In this document: in pieces, positions 17,552 to 26,189 of the stretch
Layout of the letters: each line of letters begins with the position of its first letter
How positions within the stretch are numbered: the first letter of the stretch is position 1
Virus record (IMG/VR): IMGVR_UViG_3300026382_000002
Coordinates: 97,462-161,461 of that record
Strand: one strand, 5' to 3'
Origin: a virus
DNA length: 64,000 nucleotides
Program-made: the position numbers and the translations under genes
Notes under the pieces: model-generated
The model's database searches: none
Told to the model about the DNA's origin: nothing
Seen by the model: only the letters and a program-made list of their open reading frames with translations

Positions 17552-17854
17552 TCATTCTCCTTCCAAATCAAATTTTCCTGAATTTAGGATGTCGCAAATA
17601 GGGACTTCAAATTTAATTTCGTCCCAGAACAATGTTTGATTGCCTTTTGAATAGAAAGCCACACCGTTTAAATCATAATAACCATAACCGCTATAAGTAT
17701 CGTTAAATTCGACTTCCATTAAATCAAAATCTTTTTCAGGAGTAACATTCCAGTTATCTACATCAGAGGCTTTTAATAACTCTATAACAGTACCCCACCC
17801 AAATTCAAAATCCCAAACTCTGTCTCCCGTTTTTATTCCATCAAAATAAGCCAT
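17552..17854 (-). CDS. Hypothetical protein, 100 aa
   Basis: Begins MAYFDGIKTGDRVWDFEFGWGTVIELL. The 'GDRVWDFEFGWGTV' start is an SH3/Tudor-like barrel opening found in phage and bacterial proteins that have 'kvGDrVwd...G.GtV'. The rest is beta-rich and aromatic. First gene after the promoter near 17881? No: that promoter lies upstream at 17881 and reads into this gene. Confidence 0.55.
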   Translation of the reverse strand: MAYFDGIKTGDRVWDFEFGWGTVIELLKASDVDNWNVTPEKDFDLMEVEFNDTYSGYGYYDLNGVAFYSKGNQTLFWDEIKFEVPICDILNSGKFDLEGE

Positions 17855-17874
17855 TTTGTTTCCTTTCCCATATC

Positions 17875-17910
17875 TTTCGCATTATAATATATTTTACACT
17901 TATTTAAAAG
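17875..17910 (-). promoter_or_regulatory. Putative promoter for the 17552 gene
   Basis: Minus-strand ATATTATAATGCG gives TATAAT at plus 17881-17886, 27 bases before the ATG at 17854, with AT-rich DNA upstream (TTTTAAATAAGTG). One of few gaps of about 70 bases in this block. Confidence 0.4.
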
Positions 17911-17923
17911 GAATTCGCCCTTT

Positions 17924-18334
17924 TTATTCCCGCATTTTATCTAACAACATCTCAAGCATTTCTTTTTGATTGTTTTCATCTTCAAGTCCTTTATATGAAA
18001 ATTGGTTAAACACATCATCATCATAATAAGAATCCTGATAGTCGCAACAGATTGGCACTTCATAATTTTTTATTGCCCTAATTATTTCATCTGAATTATC
18101 ATAGTTATCTTTAGCGTAGTCAATTAGAACGTTTTTCATCTTTTGAGCGCCGAGTTTCAAACAGCTAAACATAAAATCATTAAACTCTATCGGCTCTGAC
18201 GCCCACTCTCTTGTATATTCTACTATTTGATGAGGTTCAAGCTCAAAATCCTCCATTTTGTCAAACAAATGTTCCCAAGCTGAAGAATTACCGCCAAATG
18301 CTTCGCATAGAAAATCAAAATATTTATTATCCAT
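17924..18334 (-). CDS. Hypothetical protein, 136 aa
   Basis: Begins MDNKYFDFLCEAFGGNSSAWEHL. Acidic, helical, with an Asp/Tyr-rich stretch (DYQDSYYDDDVF) near residue 105. No family recognised. Confidence 0.5.
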   Translation of the reverse strand: MDNKYFDFLCEAFGGNSSAWEHLFDKMEDFELEPHQIVEYTREWASEPIEFNDFMFSCLKLGAQKMKNVLIDYAKDNYDNSDEIIRAIKNYEVPICCDYQDSYYDDDVFNQFSYKGLEDENNQKEMLEMLLDKMRE

Positions 18335-18393
18335 TTTTATTCCTTAATATTGAATTTTGTTGTATTTTTGAATTGTTTTGTTTTTATAGTCTT

Positions 18394-18927
18394 TCACCCT
18401 ATTTCAACACACATATTTTTAAGGTCTACATTCATTGCAACCTCAAATATATCTTCATCGGAAAGCTCATCGATAGGTGTTGCCTCTTTTTCGCTTTTTT
18501 CATATAACTCAACAACATATGAATCAAGCTCATCGGCAAAATAATAATCATTCCCCTCATCGACATAAAGGCTTTTATATTCTACATCCGCTGTCGAATA
18601 TTCAGTTTCTACAACCAAAGCTTTACCTTTTGCTTTCAGGTCGCTATTTATTCTATGTAGCAACTCTATTCGAACTTCAATCATTTCTCTTATTAAGACA
18701 TCAATATCAACCGCTTTTCCTTTTACCTCAAACCTGTCGATTAACACTTTCATCATCTTTTCAACCAAGTCTTCATACCTGTCCCAGTCTCCAAGAATCT
18801 GTAAAGCAAGGTCATAAAATCCGCCCGCACCTTTTACATCTTTATATGCTTCATCGTTGCGTTTATGACACGCCCACCTAGCCTTTTCGGCTATATAACC
18901 CATCACTGTCAGACTTTTTAATCTCAT
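18394..18927 (-). CDS. Hypothetical protein, 177 aa, paralogue of the 36063 gene
   Basis: The core GAGGFYDLALQILGDWDRYEDLV followed by an 'R.e...ida..rI..lveaRi.l...' helix matches GANGYWDLAGELTGWYDNAQDV in the gene at 36063 in order and spacing (only parts cited). Helical first half, beta/acidic second half. Function unknown, but the duplication suggests a useful phage function. Confidence 0.55.
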   Translation of the reverse strand: MRLKSLTVMGYIAEKARWACHKRNDEAYKDVKGAGGFYDLALQILGDWDRYEDLVEKMMKVLIDRFEVKGKAVDIDVLIREMIEVRIELLHRINSDLKAKGKALVVETEYSTADVEYKSLYVDEGNDYYFADELDSYVVELYEKSEKEATPIDELSDEDIFEVAMNVDLKNMCVEIG

Positions 18928-19853
18928 ACTGTCTCCTTTGAAAGCTTATATATTTTTTCAATAACTTTTTTACCTTTGCCTCTCCAATGTGCATCTATCC
19001 ACTTTGGCTTATTAACGCCTTCTTTTGCATACCATTGATTTCTCCAATGCCCCCTTACCAGCCAAGTTGATTCTCTATGAGTAACAACATCTCCGGTAGA
19101 ATTTACAGAAGGGGCTTTTTTCTGAGTTACCTTTACATAGTTCATTGTATGCTTAGGAATATTATTTTTTCTGGAAGGCGTTCCTTTAACAATCTTTTTT
19201 GTCACAGTTTTCTTATATTCTTCCGATTCCCTCGCCATAGTAATATACATAAAAGCGGAAAGAATTTGATATACCTCTGTTTTTTGATAGTCATTAAGTT
19301 TAGAATCATTTAAAGATTCTTCTACAGTGTTATGTTTTACGTCAATCTGCACTTCCGTAAAGTGTTTTTTGATTACTTCTTCCAAATTAGGGTTATTGTA
19401 TTCTTGCGGAAGTCCTAATATTTTTAACGTTATTCTATCATTGTCTGATAAAAACAATACATCCAGCACTTCTTCATGCTTTATTCTTAACAACCCAACC
19501 GAAAATGGAAGTTTAATCTGGGCTGGATTTAATTTTCCAATTGTCTTTTCGGAAAACTCACTTTTCCAGTCGTCTGCTGTTGCGTCAATAAACACCAACC
19601 CATTTTCAATAATTAAATATGCTATTACTATTTTTGAAAACATTGAGGCTGCGTAAATATGTAATCCGTCATCCTCTACTCCCATTACGCTTCCCGGAGG
19701 AAAATCTTTTCTTATTATAGCCTCAATTTTTTTCAATAGGTTTTTTCTTATTTGCTCAATTACCTCTTTATTGTCATAATTTTCAAAGAGTTTTTTTACT
19801 TCAGGCAATAAATGTAAATATTGCTTAAAGTATTTAAAAATCGGATGCCTCAT
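18924..19853 (-). CDS. AcrVA2-like protein, 309 aa
   Basis: Length and layout resemble AcrVA2, the Moraxella anti-CRISPR (about 320 aa) that lowers Cas12a by targeting its mRNA during translation. The clearest link is the C-terminus: VRGHWRNQWYAKEG then KPKWIDAHWRGKGK (about residues 265-297). This corresponds to AcrVA2's RRGHWHGYWQGTG...RVRWQP end. The centre is mixed alpha/beta and the part before the motif is basic and linker-like. Homologues with this end are widespread in phages of hosts without Cas12a, so the target may be another protein. The function is inferred from family resemblance recalled from memory. Confidence 0.5.
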   Translation of the reverse strand: MRHPIFKYFKQYLHLLPEVKKLFENYDNKEVIEQIRKNLLKKIEAIIRKDFPPGSVMGVEDDGLHIYAASMFSKIVIAYLIIENGLVFIDATADDWKSEFSEKTIGKLNPAQIKLPFSVGLLRIKHEEVLDVLFLSDNDRITLKILGLPQEYNNPNLEEVIKKHFTEVQIDVKHNTVEESLNDSKLNDYQKTEVYQILSAFMYITMARESEEYKKTVTKKIVKGTPSRKNNIPKHTMNYVKVTQKKAPSVNSTGDVVTHRESTWLVRGHWRNQWYAKEGVNKPKWIDAHWRGKGKKVIEKIYKLSKETV

Positions 19854-19862
19854 ATAACCTCC

Positions 19863-20117
19863 TTAATAAAATATAAACAAATCGACATCCAGATATTTCT
19901 CAAGCACCTGTTGTATTGTAGACAAGGAGCTTTCGTTCGGTTTATCGTCATCATCATAATATTCGGGATTGGCATATTTTTCCAACTGCTCACGTGTAAA
20001 GAATATGCCTGTGCCCTCTTCCGTAGACGCAAACTCATAACCTTTAAGAAAATCATATCCGTCATTGCTAAGAATAATTTTTACATATCTTCCACTTGGA
20101 TTCATTTCAAAACTCAT
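19863..20117 (-). CDS. Hypothetical protein, 84 aa
   Basis: Begins MSFEMNPSGRYVKIILSNDGYDFL. Beta strand followed by acidic helix, with an Asp cluster (YYDDDDKP) in the middle. Overlaps the zinc-ribbon gene by four bases. No family recognised. Confidence 0.45.
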   Translation of the reverse strand: MSFEMNPSGRYVKIILSNDGYDFLKGYEFASTEEGTGIFFTREQLEKYANPEYYDDDDKPNESSLSTIQQVLEKYLDVDLFIFY

Positions 20118-20746
20118 TTTAGCTCCTTTAAGATTTCTTCAATTTCATTTAATGCATTTGGAACAGTTTTCAATGTTGCGTTTTCCACTATCTCATTAAC
20201 TGTATCATATATAACTTTGGGAACTGTTCTCCCTAAAATTACACCGGTATCGTTTCTTACAATACTTCTAATTTTATAGTCAAATTCTTTTTCATCAATA
20301 AATATGTCATATGCAGAAAAAGGTGTATTCGTATCCCACGTTTCACGTTCCATATTTCTGCGGATTTCACATCTTTTATTTTTTTTATCGTAGCCTATAG
20401 TAGCACTATGATATTTATATTCAAGATAATATTCATCAAATGCATCGCTGCCCAGCATATCCGTGAGTGTAACTTTTGAATAATCAAACCATGTTCTCCC
20501 GAGTTTATCTTTTAATATCTTTTTAGATATTACATAAAAGTCTTTGTTAATCACTTTACTTTTAGAATGAAGTCTTATATGGTTATCTACAGTATGATAA
20601 TCATTGCCTATTGTTTGACCAATGATTGTATGTATTTTACTATGTCTTTCCCCACACTTTGGACAATATACATAATAGTCATCAGAACCAAATTCTACCT
20701 CTGCTCCACAAATACATTTTTTTGTTGCCGGTATATCAAATCTCAT
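20114..20746 (-). CDS. Zinc-ribbon protein, 210 aa
   Basis: N-terminal KCICGAEVEFGSDDYYVYCP plus KCGERH gives C-x-C...C-x2-C at residues 11-34, a zinc ribbon. The remaining 170 residues are mixed alpha/beta, with no catalytic motif. Zinc ribbons here suggest nucleic-acid or protein binding. Confidence 0.5.
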   Translation of the reverse strand: MRFDIPATKKCICGAEVEFGSDDYYVYCPKCGERHSKIHTIIGQTIGNDYHTVDNHIRLHSKSKVINKDFYVISKKILKDKLGRTWFDYSKVTLTDMLGSDAFDEYYLEYKYHSATIGYDKKNKRCEIRRNMERETWDTNTPFSAYDIFIDEKEFDYKIRSIVRNDTGVILGRTVPKVIYDTVNEIVENATLKTVPNALNEIEEILKELK

Positions 20747-20779
20747 TGCTTTTTCCTTTAAATTTATTTTAGCTAACCA

Positions 20780-21190
20780 TTACAGTTGAACAACAGCAGG
20801 ATTGTCTTCCGTGTATTTAACTTCTTCTTTCAAAACAACTTCATACCTGTCATATTTTGGTTTTATATGTTTAATGTAGTAATCGTAAGCCTTTTCGCAG
20901 GCCTCTTCTAAAGTATCTCCCAGAAAAGAATCTTTTTTATCCCAAAATAACATAGAACGGTCTCCATTAACAAAATAAATTCTCCATTTGCCTTCGTTTA
21001 CGTGGGGTTCATCTCTTTTTAGGAATTTTAATTTTGCCCAGGCTTTCCCGTCAGGGTTAACAAAACGAATAGGCACTGCAAGTTTCTTTTCCTGTTTTGT
21101 TCCTCCTGAAAAAACATCATATTTATTGTTTTTAATATACCTAACTTCAAACCCTATCCCTTCTTGTGTTAATTTCTCCATTGCATTCAT
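20780..21190 (-). CDS. Hypothetical protein, 136 aa
   Basis: Begins MNAMEKLTQEGIGFEVRYI. Alternating beta strands with 'FLKRDEPHVNEGKWRIYFV', then a helical end followed by a charged tail. No motif recognised. Confidence 0.5.
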   Translation of the reverse strand: MNAMEKLTQEGIGFEVRYIKNNKYDVFSGGTKQEKKLAVPIRFVNPDGKAWAKLKFLKRDEPHVNEGKWRIYFVNGDRSMLFWDKKDSFLGDTLEEACEKAYDYYIKHIKPKYDRYEVVLKEEVKYTEDNPAVVQL

Positions 21191-21200
21191 TTACTCTCCT

Positions 21201-21812
21201 TTATTTTACAACAATTCTTTTTCCTATAACATCTCCAACAAATTTTACATTTGCACCTTTTTTACCGATAAACAACCCTTTTTTATCTTTTGGGAACAAC
21301 AGTATTACATTGTCTTTTTCTTCCACTTCAAAATCATCTGTGCTTATAACGCTTTTTTCAAGCAAGAACTTATATATAGCAGCTATTTGCTCTTTTCTGC
21401 TTTCATATATTTCCGTATACTCTGAGTTGCGAATATACGGATACGATTTCCCAGCACGTGTATACATTCCGTCACAGAAATGGAACGGAGTATTCTTTGC
21501 TAAAACACCCCATTTTCTTCTAGGATGAATCACAGCGTTTTCTCTGATGTGCTCTGGAGCATGGTCTACTAACCTTGATTCGTGAAAGTAGGTAGCATAA
21601 AAAAGAGTGTAATACTCATGCTCTCTAATTTTTTTCAACCTTTCTTTCATATTGTCAGCTTCTTTTCTCCACATATCTGCTTTTTCCATAAAAAATTCAT
21701 CTTTATTTCTCAACCCTTCTTCAATTTCATCTATCCACTTTACAAGCTCATTTGGATTGTATGTAGGTTTGAATCCTCTGTATGTTAGTTCTTTAATACT
21801 TTTTACTTTCAT
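21201..21812 (-). CDS. Protein with C-terminal KH RNA-binding motif, 203 aa
   Basis: ATG 21812 (MKVKSIKELTYRG) follows AAGGAG. The N-terminal two thirds are helical and charged. The C-terminus reads LFIGKKGANVKFVGDVIGKR, the KH core (I-G-x-x-G...v..i....g..I) with the RNA-contacting GKKG loop. KH proteins bind single-stranded RNA or DNA. A stand-alone phage KH protein of this form is unusual; it may act on phage or host transcripts. Confidence 0.55.
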   Translation of the reverse strand: MKVKSIKELTYRGFKPTYNPNELVKWIDEIEEGLRNKDEFFMEKADMWRKEADNMKERLKKIREHEYYTLFYATYFHESRLVDHAPEHIRENAVIHPRRKWGVLAKNTPFHFCDGMYTRAGKSYPYIRNSEYTEIYESRKEQIAAIYKFLLEKSVISTDDFEVEEKDNVILLFPKDKKGLFIGKKGANVKFVGDVIGKRIVVK

Positions 21813-21831
21813 TTGTTCTCCTTGTTCTATT

Positions 21832-22758
21832 TTATTTTTTATTAAGTGCATTTTCTAAGTCTTCATATATTCGTTCTAACTTTTCAACCACCTCTCGATA
21901 TTTTTCACTTATTTTTTCAGGGGTATAAAACCTGCCCATAGATTTATCCCTAGTCGCCCATGCATATCTTTCTTTGACTCCCTCAATTCTTTCATTAACA
22001 TAGTAAAAGAATCTTTCTTTATGAGAGGCAACTATTCTTCCGTTTCTCAGGACTTCATATACGTTTATATGCGCCTTATTTATGAACTTTTCTCCTTTAA
22101 TACCTAGATATTTTTCTTCTCCCTGAAGGAACGTTGTGAACTCTTTTACCACACCTATGGCGTTTTCGCACGCACTGGAACTCCCACAGAATTCCTTAAG
22201 CCCAAAAATCACATCTTTGTTTACTTTATACAATTCGCTAATAGCATATGCTAAATTGTACAATGCCCTCTCTATTGCATCTGTTTGCTCATTCGATTCC
22301 AATGTAAGAATATTTATGTAGTCTTCTATTGTAGATTTTGAAACAAACCCGTATTTAATAACTGCATCTTTATATAAAAGCAATAACTCTCTTACCTCTC
22401 TCGCTTCTCTTTCTAATTTATCTATTGGCGTTTTCCAATGGTTATTAACAGGATACAACTTTTCAAACTTTTCAAGCAGCCTGTCTAATTTCTCTGCGAA
22501 ATATTTTCTTTTATATTTATCCAATATAAAATAAAACAATCTTTCAGTTCTAGGCAGTCTGCTAAACTCCCATAACTTTGTTGCCTCTACTCTTTCCTGT
22601 ATTAGTTTTCTTGCTTCAAGCCCTTTCTTTATTTTCCCTTGTCTTAATTTGGCTATTGTTGTTTTATGCACATCAAATCTTTCAGCCAGTTCCTCGTCTG
22701 ACATTCCACCGTCAGATAACATTAATATTTCTGCTACTTCAGCTATTGATAGTTTCAT
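21832..22758 (-). CDS. HTH-domain protein, 308 aa
   Basis: The N-terminal SDGGMSDEELAERFDVHKTT followed by IAKLRQGK is a helix-turn-helix with a basic end, in the style of transposase/sigma-like HTH_7. The rest (about 250 residues) is helical, very rich in Lys, Glu and Tyr, without a nuclease or recombinase motif. Likely DNA-binding; could be a regulator of the neighbouring accessory genes. Confidence 0.5.
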   Translation of the reverse strand: MKLSIAEVAEILMLSDGGMSDEELAERFDVHKTTIAKLRQGKIKKGLEARKLIQERVEATKLWEFSRLPRTERLFYFILDKYKRKYFAEKLDRLLEKFEKLYPVNNHWKTPIDKLEREAREVRELLLLYKDAVIKYGFVSKSTIEDYINILTLESNEQTDAIERALYNLAYAISELYKVNKDVIFGLKEFCGSSSACENAIGVVKEFTTFLQGEEKYLGIKGEKFINKAHINVYEVLRNGRIVASHKERFFYYVNERIEGVKERYAWATRDKSMGRFYTPEKISEKYREVVEKLERIYEDLENALNKK

Positions 22759-22773
22759 TTGCTCTCCTTTTAT

Positions 22774-22950
22774 TTAGTATTCCTCGTATTGTACAGCTCT
22801 TAATCTAACCTCTTCTTCACTTACCTGAACCCATAAAGAGTTTTCACATCTCTCAACTTTTATATACACCCGTCCGTTATCTTCTTCGGCTTCAATGCAA
22901 TTCATCTCATACCAAAGAATTGCTTTTTTAATAATTGATTCATTAAGCAT
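22774..22950 (-). CDS. Small protein, 58 aa, paralogue of the 28356 gene
   Basis: ATG 22950 (MLNESIIKKAILWYEM) follows AAAAGGGG. The layout 'I.KAi.Wy......AeeD.GrVyi.V........v.vs..Ei..Ra..yeE' is shared with the 63-aa product at 28356. A short helix, two strands and a helix. Function unknown. Confidence 0.55.
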   Translation of the reverse strand: MLNESIIKKAILWYEMNCIEAEEDNGRVYIKVERCENSLWVQVSEEEVRLRAVQYEEY

Positions 22951-23052
22951 AAAAACCCCTTTTAAAATTTTGCTAGAACAAAACAGTTCCATTTATATAT
23001 AACTTAAATATTTTTAAATTCCTACTAAACAAAAAAAAAGAAAGAAAACCGT
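22951..23052 (-). promoter_or_regulatory. Gap with promoter-like sequence
   Basis: The minus strand carries TTTCTTTTTTTTTGTTTAG after the end of the 23053 gene, then AAGTTATATATAAATGG about 24 bases before AAAAGGGG. TATATA is a possible -10. No other frame is open. Weak evidence. Confidence 0.3.
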
Positions 23053-23868
23053 TTAAATAAGCACGGCTGAGAGATATATCTCTATATTATCGCTATACAG
23101 CTTTAAAACATCATCTTCAATATAATGTTTCCAACTGCTCCCTAATATATCTGCTACTTTAGCGATGTACTTACTTCTAAACTGTTTATTGCCTATAACA
23201 CACAGCTCTCCGGATGTATCGATTTCATAAAGGTTAATATCTTTTCCTTTGTTTTTATCCACATTTAGCTTTTTGTGGGTGTCCATATAGCCTTCAACTA
23301 AGTTAGACGAAATCAAACATTCGTTATCAACCTTGACTGCAAACGTATTCTTACACAGCAAGATATCTTTTCTATCAAACTCTAAAGCCGCTTCGCCTAC
23401 CAAAGAAAATCCTATTTCATCAGGTAGTCCGGTATCGGTATTTATTCTAATCAATATAGTTAAATCACTGGCCTCGGCATAGTCTTTAAACAGCCTTACT
23501 CCCTGAAACTCCAGACCGAAATTGCTATTGTGTTTATGCGTAAACGGCATTAATGTTTTTATAAGTTTCATTTGCTCTTCCGTAGGATTAACCGCACCGT
23601 TTAATTTTTTGTTTTTGCAGGAAATCTTTGAGCTGCTGTATTTGATAAACCAGTCCTTTGGAGAAAAGTTTTTTATTTTAGATTCTATGCTTCGCAGCTC
23701 GTCTATATTATAATTTACCTCCCCTATTGTTTCATCAACATCGTACGGCTCCATTTCGTTTCGAATATATTCTTTAACATCTCCGCCATAATCTTCTATA
23801 ACTTTTATAGCATCTTTTTCGGTAAGCTCATATTCCTCAACTACAGTTTTTACTATTTCCACTTTCAT
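23053..23868 (-). CDS. Hypothetical protein, 271 aa
   Basis: Begins MKVEIVKTVVEEYELTEKD, a small acidic helical domain of about 55 residues, then a beta-rich body ('LEFQGVRLFKDYAEASDLTI' and 'FAVKVDNECLISSNLVEGYM'). The body has a vague sliding-clamp flavour, with paired 'v.i....l.atD..' strands, but no reliable match. Overlaps the HTH gene by 32 bases. Confidence 0.5.
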   Translation of the reverse strand: MKVEIVKTVVEEYELTEKDAIKVIEDYGGDVKEYIRNEMEPYDVDETIGEVNYNIDELRSIESKIKNFSPKDWFIKYSSSKISCKNKKLNGAVNPTEEQMKLIKTLMPFTHKHNSNFGLEFQGVRLFKDYAEASDLTILIRINTDTGLPDEIGFSLVGEAALEFDRKDILLCKNTFAVKVDNECLISSNLVEGYMDTHKKLNVDKNKGKDINLYEIDTSGELCVIGNKQFRSKYIAKVADILGSSWKHYIEDDVLKLYSDNIEIYLSAVLI

Positions 23869-24490
23869 TGTTGCTCCTTAATATTTTTCTTCTTCTGATT
23901 CTGACATAGCTATCGTTACAGCCTACTAACGCAGCAATTTTTCTTGATGAGCCGGAGGGATATTTTCTTATCAGCTCATCCAGCTTCTGCGTATCTATCT
24001 TTCGATTTTTTTTTACATATTTCCGTAAACCGAAATATTCCACTAACTCTCTTAATTTTCTGCCCGACAGTCTTAATTCTTTTGAAATCTGCATAGTTGT
24101 CATTCCCTCTTCAAACATTGTTATTAGTTGGCGTTTAATTCTGCCTGAATGCAGATTTCTTTTTTTAGTGTATGCTTTTTTATCAATCTTTTTCTCTCTG
24201 TATAATTTCTCTTTGAGCCTTGTAACAGTTGCTTCTGACAACCCCAGTATATCTGCTATTATTTCCGTTGAGTATATTTTTTCTTTTATAGCTTTAAGGA
24301 CCAGCTCCTTTCTTAGTTTGGCGAAATTAAGTTTATGTTTTGCAAGCGTGTATTGAGCTGTCCCATCGCTTACGTTAAAATAGTCTATAAACTGCTTTTT
24401 ATTGGTTATTTTTGCATAATAGCAGAACTCTATTAAATAATCCCTGCTTTCTCTTATTTTCTCAAAGGTTTCTTCTTTGGAATTGTCCAT
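23837..24490 (-). CDS. Protein with four tandem helix-turn-helix motifs, 217 aa
   Basis: Four HTH-like units follow each other: NKKQFIDYFNVSDGTAQYTL (residues 30-50), STEIIADILGLSEATVTRLK (about 74-93), TTMQISKELRLSGRKLRELV (about 124-143) and SSRKIAALVGCNDSYVRIRR (about 182-201). Between them are basic linkers. This is the build of a protein that reads a long DNA site, like resolvase/transposase DNA-binding parts, but no catalytic domain is present. Confidence 0.55.
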   Translation of the reverse strand: MDNSKEETFEKIRESRDYLIEFCYYAKITNKKQFIDYFNVSDGTAQYTLAKHKLNFAKLRKELVLKAIKEKIYSTEIIADILGLSEATVTRLKEKLYREKKIDKKAYTKKRNLHSGRIKRQLITMFEEGMTTMQISKELRLSGRKLRELVEYFGLRKYVKKNRKIDTQKLDELIRKYPSGSSRKIAALVGCNDSYVRIRRRKILRSNNESGNSKNCS

Positions 24491-24510
24491 TTTTATCTCC
24501 TATCAACGGT

Positions 24511-24774
24511 TTATTTGTTAGACGTTATATCTTTGTATGCCTTAGCGTCAAGTATTTCGATATGTCTGCCGTCTTTAAGTCTTGCATAACAATGCTCTTT
24601 TATAATTTCAAATACATCTCCGCTGTCAGAAAACTGCTTTACTATCTCCGCCCATTTTTTGATAGCTGCTTCTTTAGTGAAATAAACTGCTTTAATTTCT
24701 ACCTTTTCACAATCGCTTATCACTACGCTATGTGTGGGTATCCCGTCTTTAGCCCCGTTTATTTTAATCTTCAT
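24511..24774 (-). CDS. Hypothetical protein, 87 aa
   Basis: Begins MKIKINGAKDGIPTHSVVIS. Beta strand, then helix ('TKEAAIKKWAEIVKQFSD') and strand, with the compact style of phage inhibitors. No family recognised. Confidence 0.45.
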   Translation of the reverse strand: MKIKINGAKDGIPTHSVVISDCEKVEIKAVYFTKEAAIKKWAEIVKQFSDSGDVFEIIKEHCYARLKDGRHIEILDAKAYKDITSNK

Positions 24775-24970
24775 CTATTGTTCCTTTCTCGTTTATCTCT
24801 TTAATTCTCTTTTCAGCTTCTTCTTTTGTTTCTTTGTATTCGAATTCAATCAGCTCTACATAGTCTCCGTTTTCATCGGCAAGGTAGATTTCCACACAAT
24901 AAGGCGCCGAGGAATTTGACTCGGCAAACTCTTCGTTTAAATATGCCCTGACGGTGTATTTATCATTCAT
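24764..24970 (-). CDS. Acidic small protein, 68 aa
   Basis: Begins MNDKYTVRAYLNEEFAESNS. Three strands followed by an acidic helix (KETKEEAEKRIKEINEK). Overlaps both neighbours by 8-11 bases. No family recognised. Confidence 0.5.
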   Translation of the reverse strand: MNDKYTVRAYLNEEFAESNSSAPYCVEIYLADENGDYVELIEFEYKETKEEAEKRIKEINEKGTIDED

Positions 24971-25463
24971 CTCTTACCTTTTTAGCTTTTAGTTCTTTTA
25001 ATATTGTCTCCAATGTTTCAATAGCGTAATCCAAATTAGTTTGGCTATCATCTTTGTGATAACTTGTCTCAATTACCAGATGGTGCTCATCCCTAATTGT
25101 TACATCTGCCACAGTCCACGGATTTACATTTACTCTAGCTATAAACTTATCCCAGGGGCCGAGCACTACACTATAAGTGTCTTCGTTATCTCTTATACCC
25201 ACTACGGCTTTAACCTTTCCGTAATAATTAAACAACGGTTTTGCTAGAGAACTATAATACCAAGCCCTTATTAAATCAAGGTGCTCGAGCTCAATTTCTA
25301 CTTTTTTAATAAATGAAGAATATTTCACCCATTTCCCTGTATTCGGATTTAAAAATTTTTCTTCTATTTCTCCGCTCTCATAAACAATTCTTTTTTCTGT
25401 GGCAATTTTTTTGTTTTTATAGAAAAGCTCTATAGTTGTTTCGTTTTTTATATTTTTTTTCAT
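24963..25463 (-). CDS. Hypothetical protein, 166 aa
   Basis: Begins MKKNIKNETTIELFYKNKK. Beta-rich, alternating charged, helical end (LDYAIETLETILKELKAKK). No motif recognised. Confidence 0.5.
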   Translation of the reverse strand: MKKNIKNETTIELFYKNKKIATEKRIVYESGEIEEKFLNPNTGKWVKYSSFIKKVEIELEHLDLIRAWYYSSLAKPLFNYYGKVKAVVGIRDNEDTYSVVLGPWDKFIARVNVNPWTVADVTIRDEHHLVIETSYHKDDSQTNLDYAIETLETILKELKAKKVRDE

Positions 25464-25473
25464 ATAAACTCCT

Positions 25474-26151
25474 TTAACAACGTCTTTCTAAAAACGGATT
25501 TATTTTCTTAACAAAGCCTTTCCACGTAAGGTCACCGTTTATATAGTCCTCAACGGCTTCGCAGTCGTATCTAAATACAGGGAACACATTATTGTATAAA
25601 TAATCATTGGCGGCCATTCTTCTTATTTTTTTCTCATCTGGCATTTTTATTTCTTTACATTCAAAGTCAATAAAGATTGAATCTACATCAGCGTCGTCAC
25701 CACCATAAACACAAACGCTATATTCCATTCGAGGCTCTAGATAAATTCTGTTTTCATTTAATTTCATTTGTTTGATTTCGCTGTCAACCTTTCTTAAAAA
25801 CTCCAACACGTTATACATACTGTCAAGCTTATTACCAGTTAACCCATAATCAGGCATGCCCACGTCTTTAACGCAATTAAATATATAACGATGCTCTTTT
25901 AGAATTTCATGATATTTCTCATAAGAATGCATTTTTCCACAGTATTTCTCTTTTACAGCCTCTATTTCTTTTTCAAACTCCGCTCTGATTTTTGCAGCAG
26001 TTTCCTCTATTCCAGCTCTCATCTCATCAGGAGACACCATCGTAGGATTAAAAGTGTCTTCCGTAAAAATCTCATCGTCTTTATGGGGAGTTGAAGGATA
26101 CACCTCAACTATAAAATCTTTATATTTCACTAGATAGTTTGTTATTTTCAT
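25474..26151 (-). CDS. Hypothetical protein, 225 aa
   Basis: Begins MKITNYLVKYKDFIVEVYPS. A central charged helix (RAGIEETAAKIRAEFEKEIE) suggests coiled-coil pairing; the rest is mixed. Ribosome binding site AAGGAG. It is the first gene after the RNA gene region at 26205-26341, and it is transcribed away from it. Function unknown. Confidence 0.5.
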   Translation of the reverse strand: MKITNYLVKYKDFIVEVYPSTPHKDDEIFTEDTFNPTMVSPDEMRAGIEETAAKIRAEFEKEIEAVKEKYCGKMHSYEKYHEILKEHRYIFNCVKDVGMPDYGLTGNKLDSMYNVLEFLRKVDSEIKQMKLNENRIYLEPRMEYSVCVYGGDDADVDSIFIDFECKEIKMPDEKKIRRMAANDYLYNNVFPVFRYDCEAVEDYINGDLTWKGFVKKINPFLERRC

Positions 26152-26189
26152 ATTTACTCCTTTTATTTTTTTTAATTATCTTTACTAAT

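Noticed and set aside
19850-20065. 71-codon minus-strand frame overlapping the 84-aa gene
   Set aside because: Out-of-frame shadow with irregular composition; the 84-aa frame has the ribosome binding site and the ATGA-type coupling.
23053-23868. Sliding-clamp-like reading of the 271-aa protein
   Set aside because: Only a vague strand pattern; no clamp signature and no clamp loader in the window.
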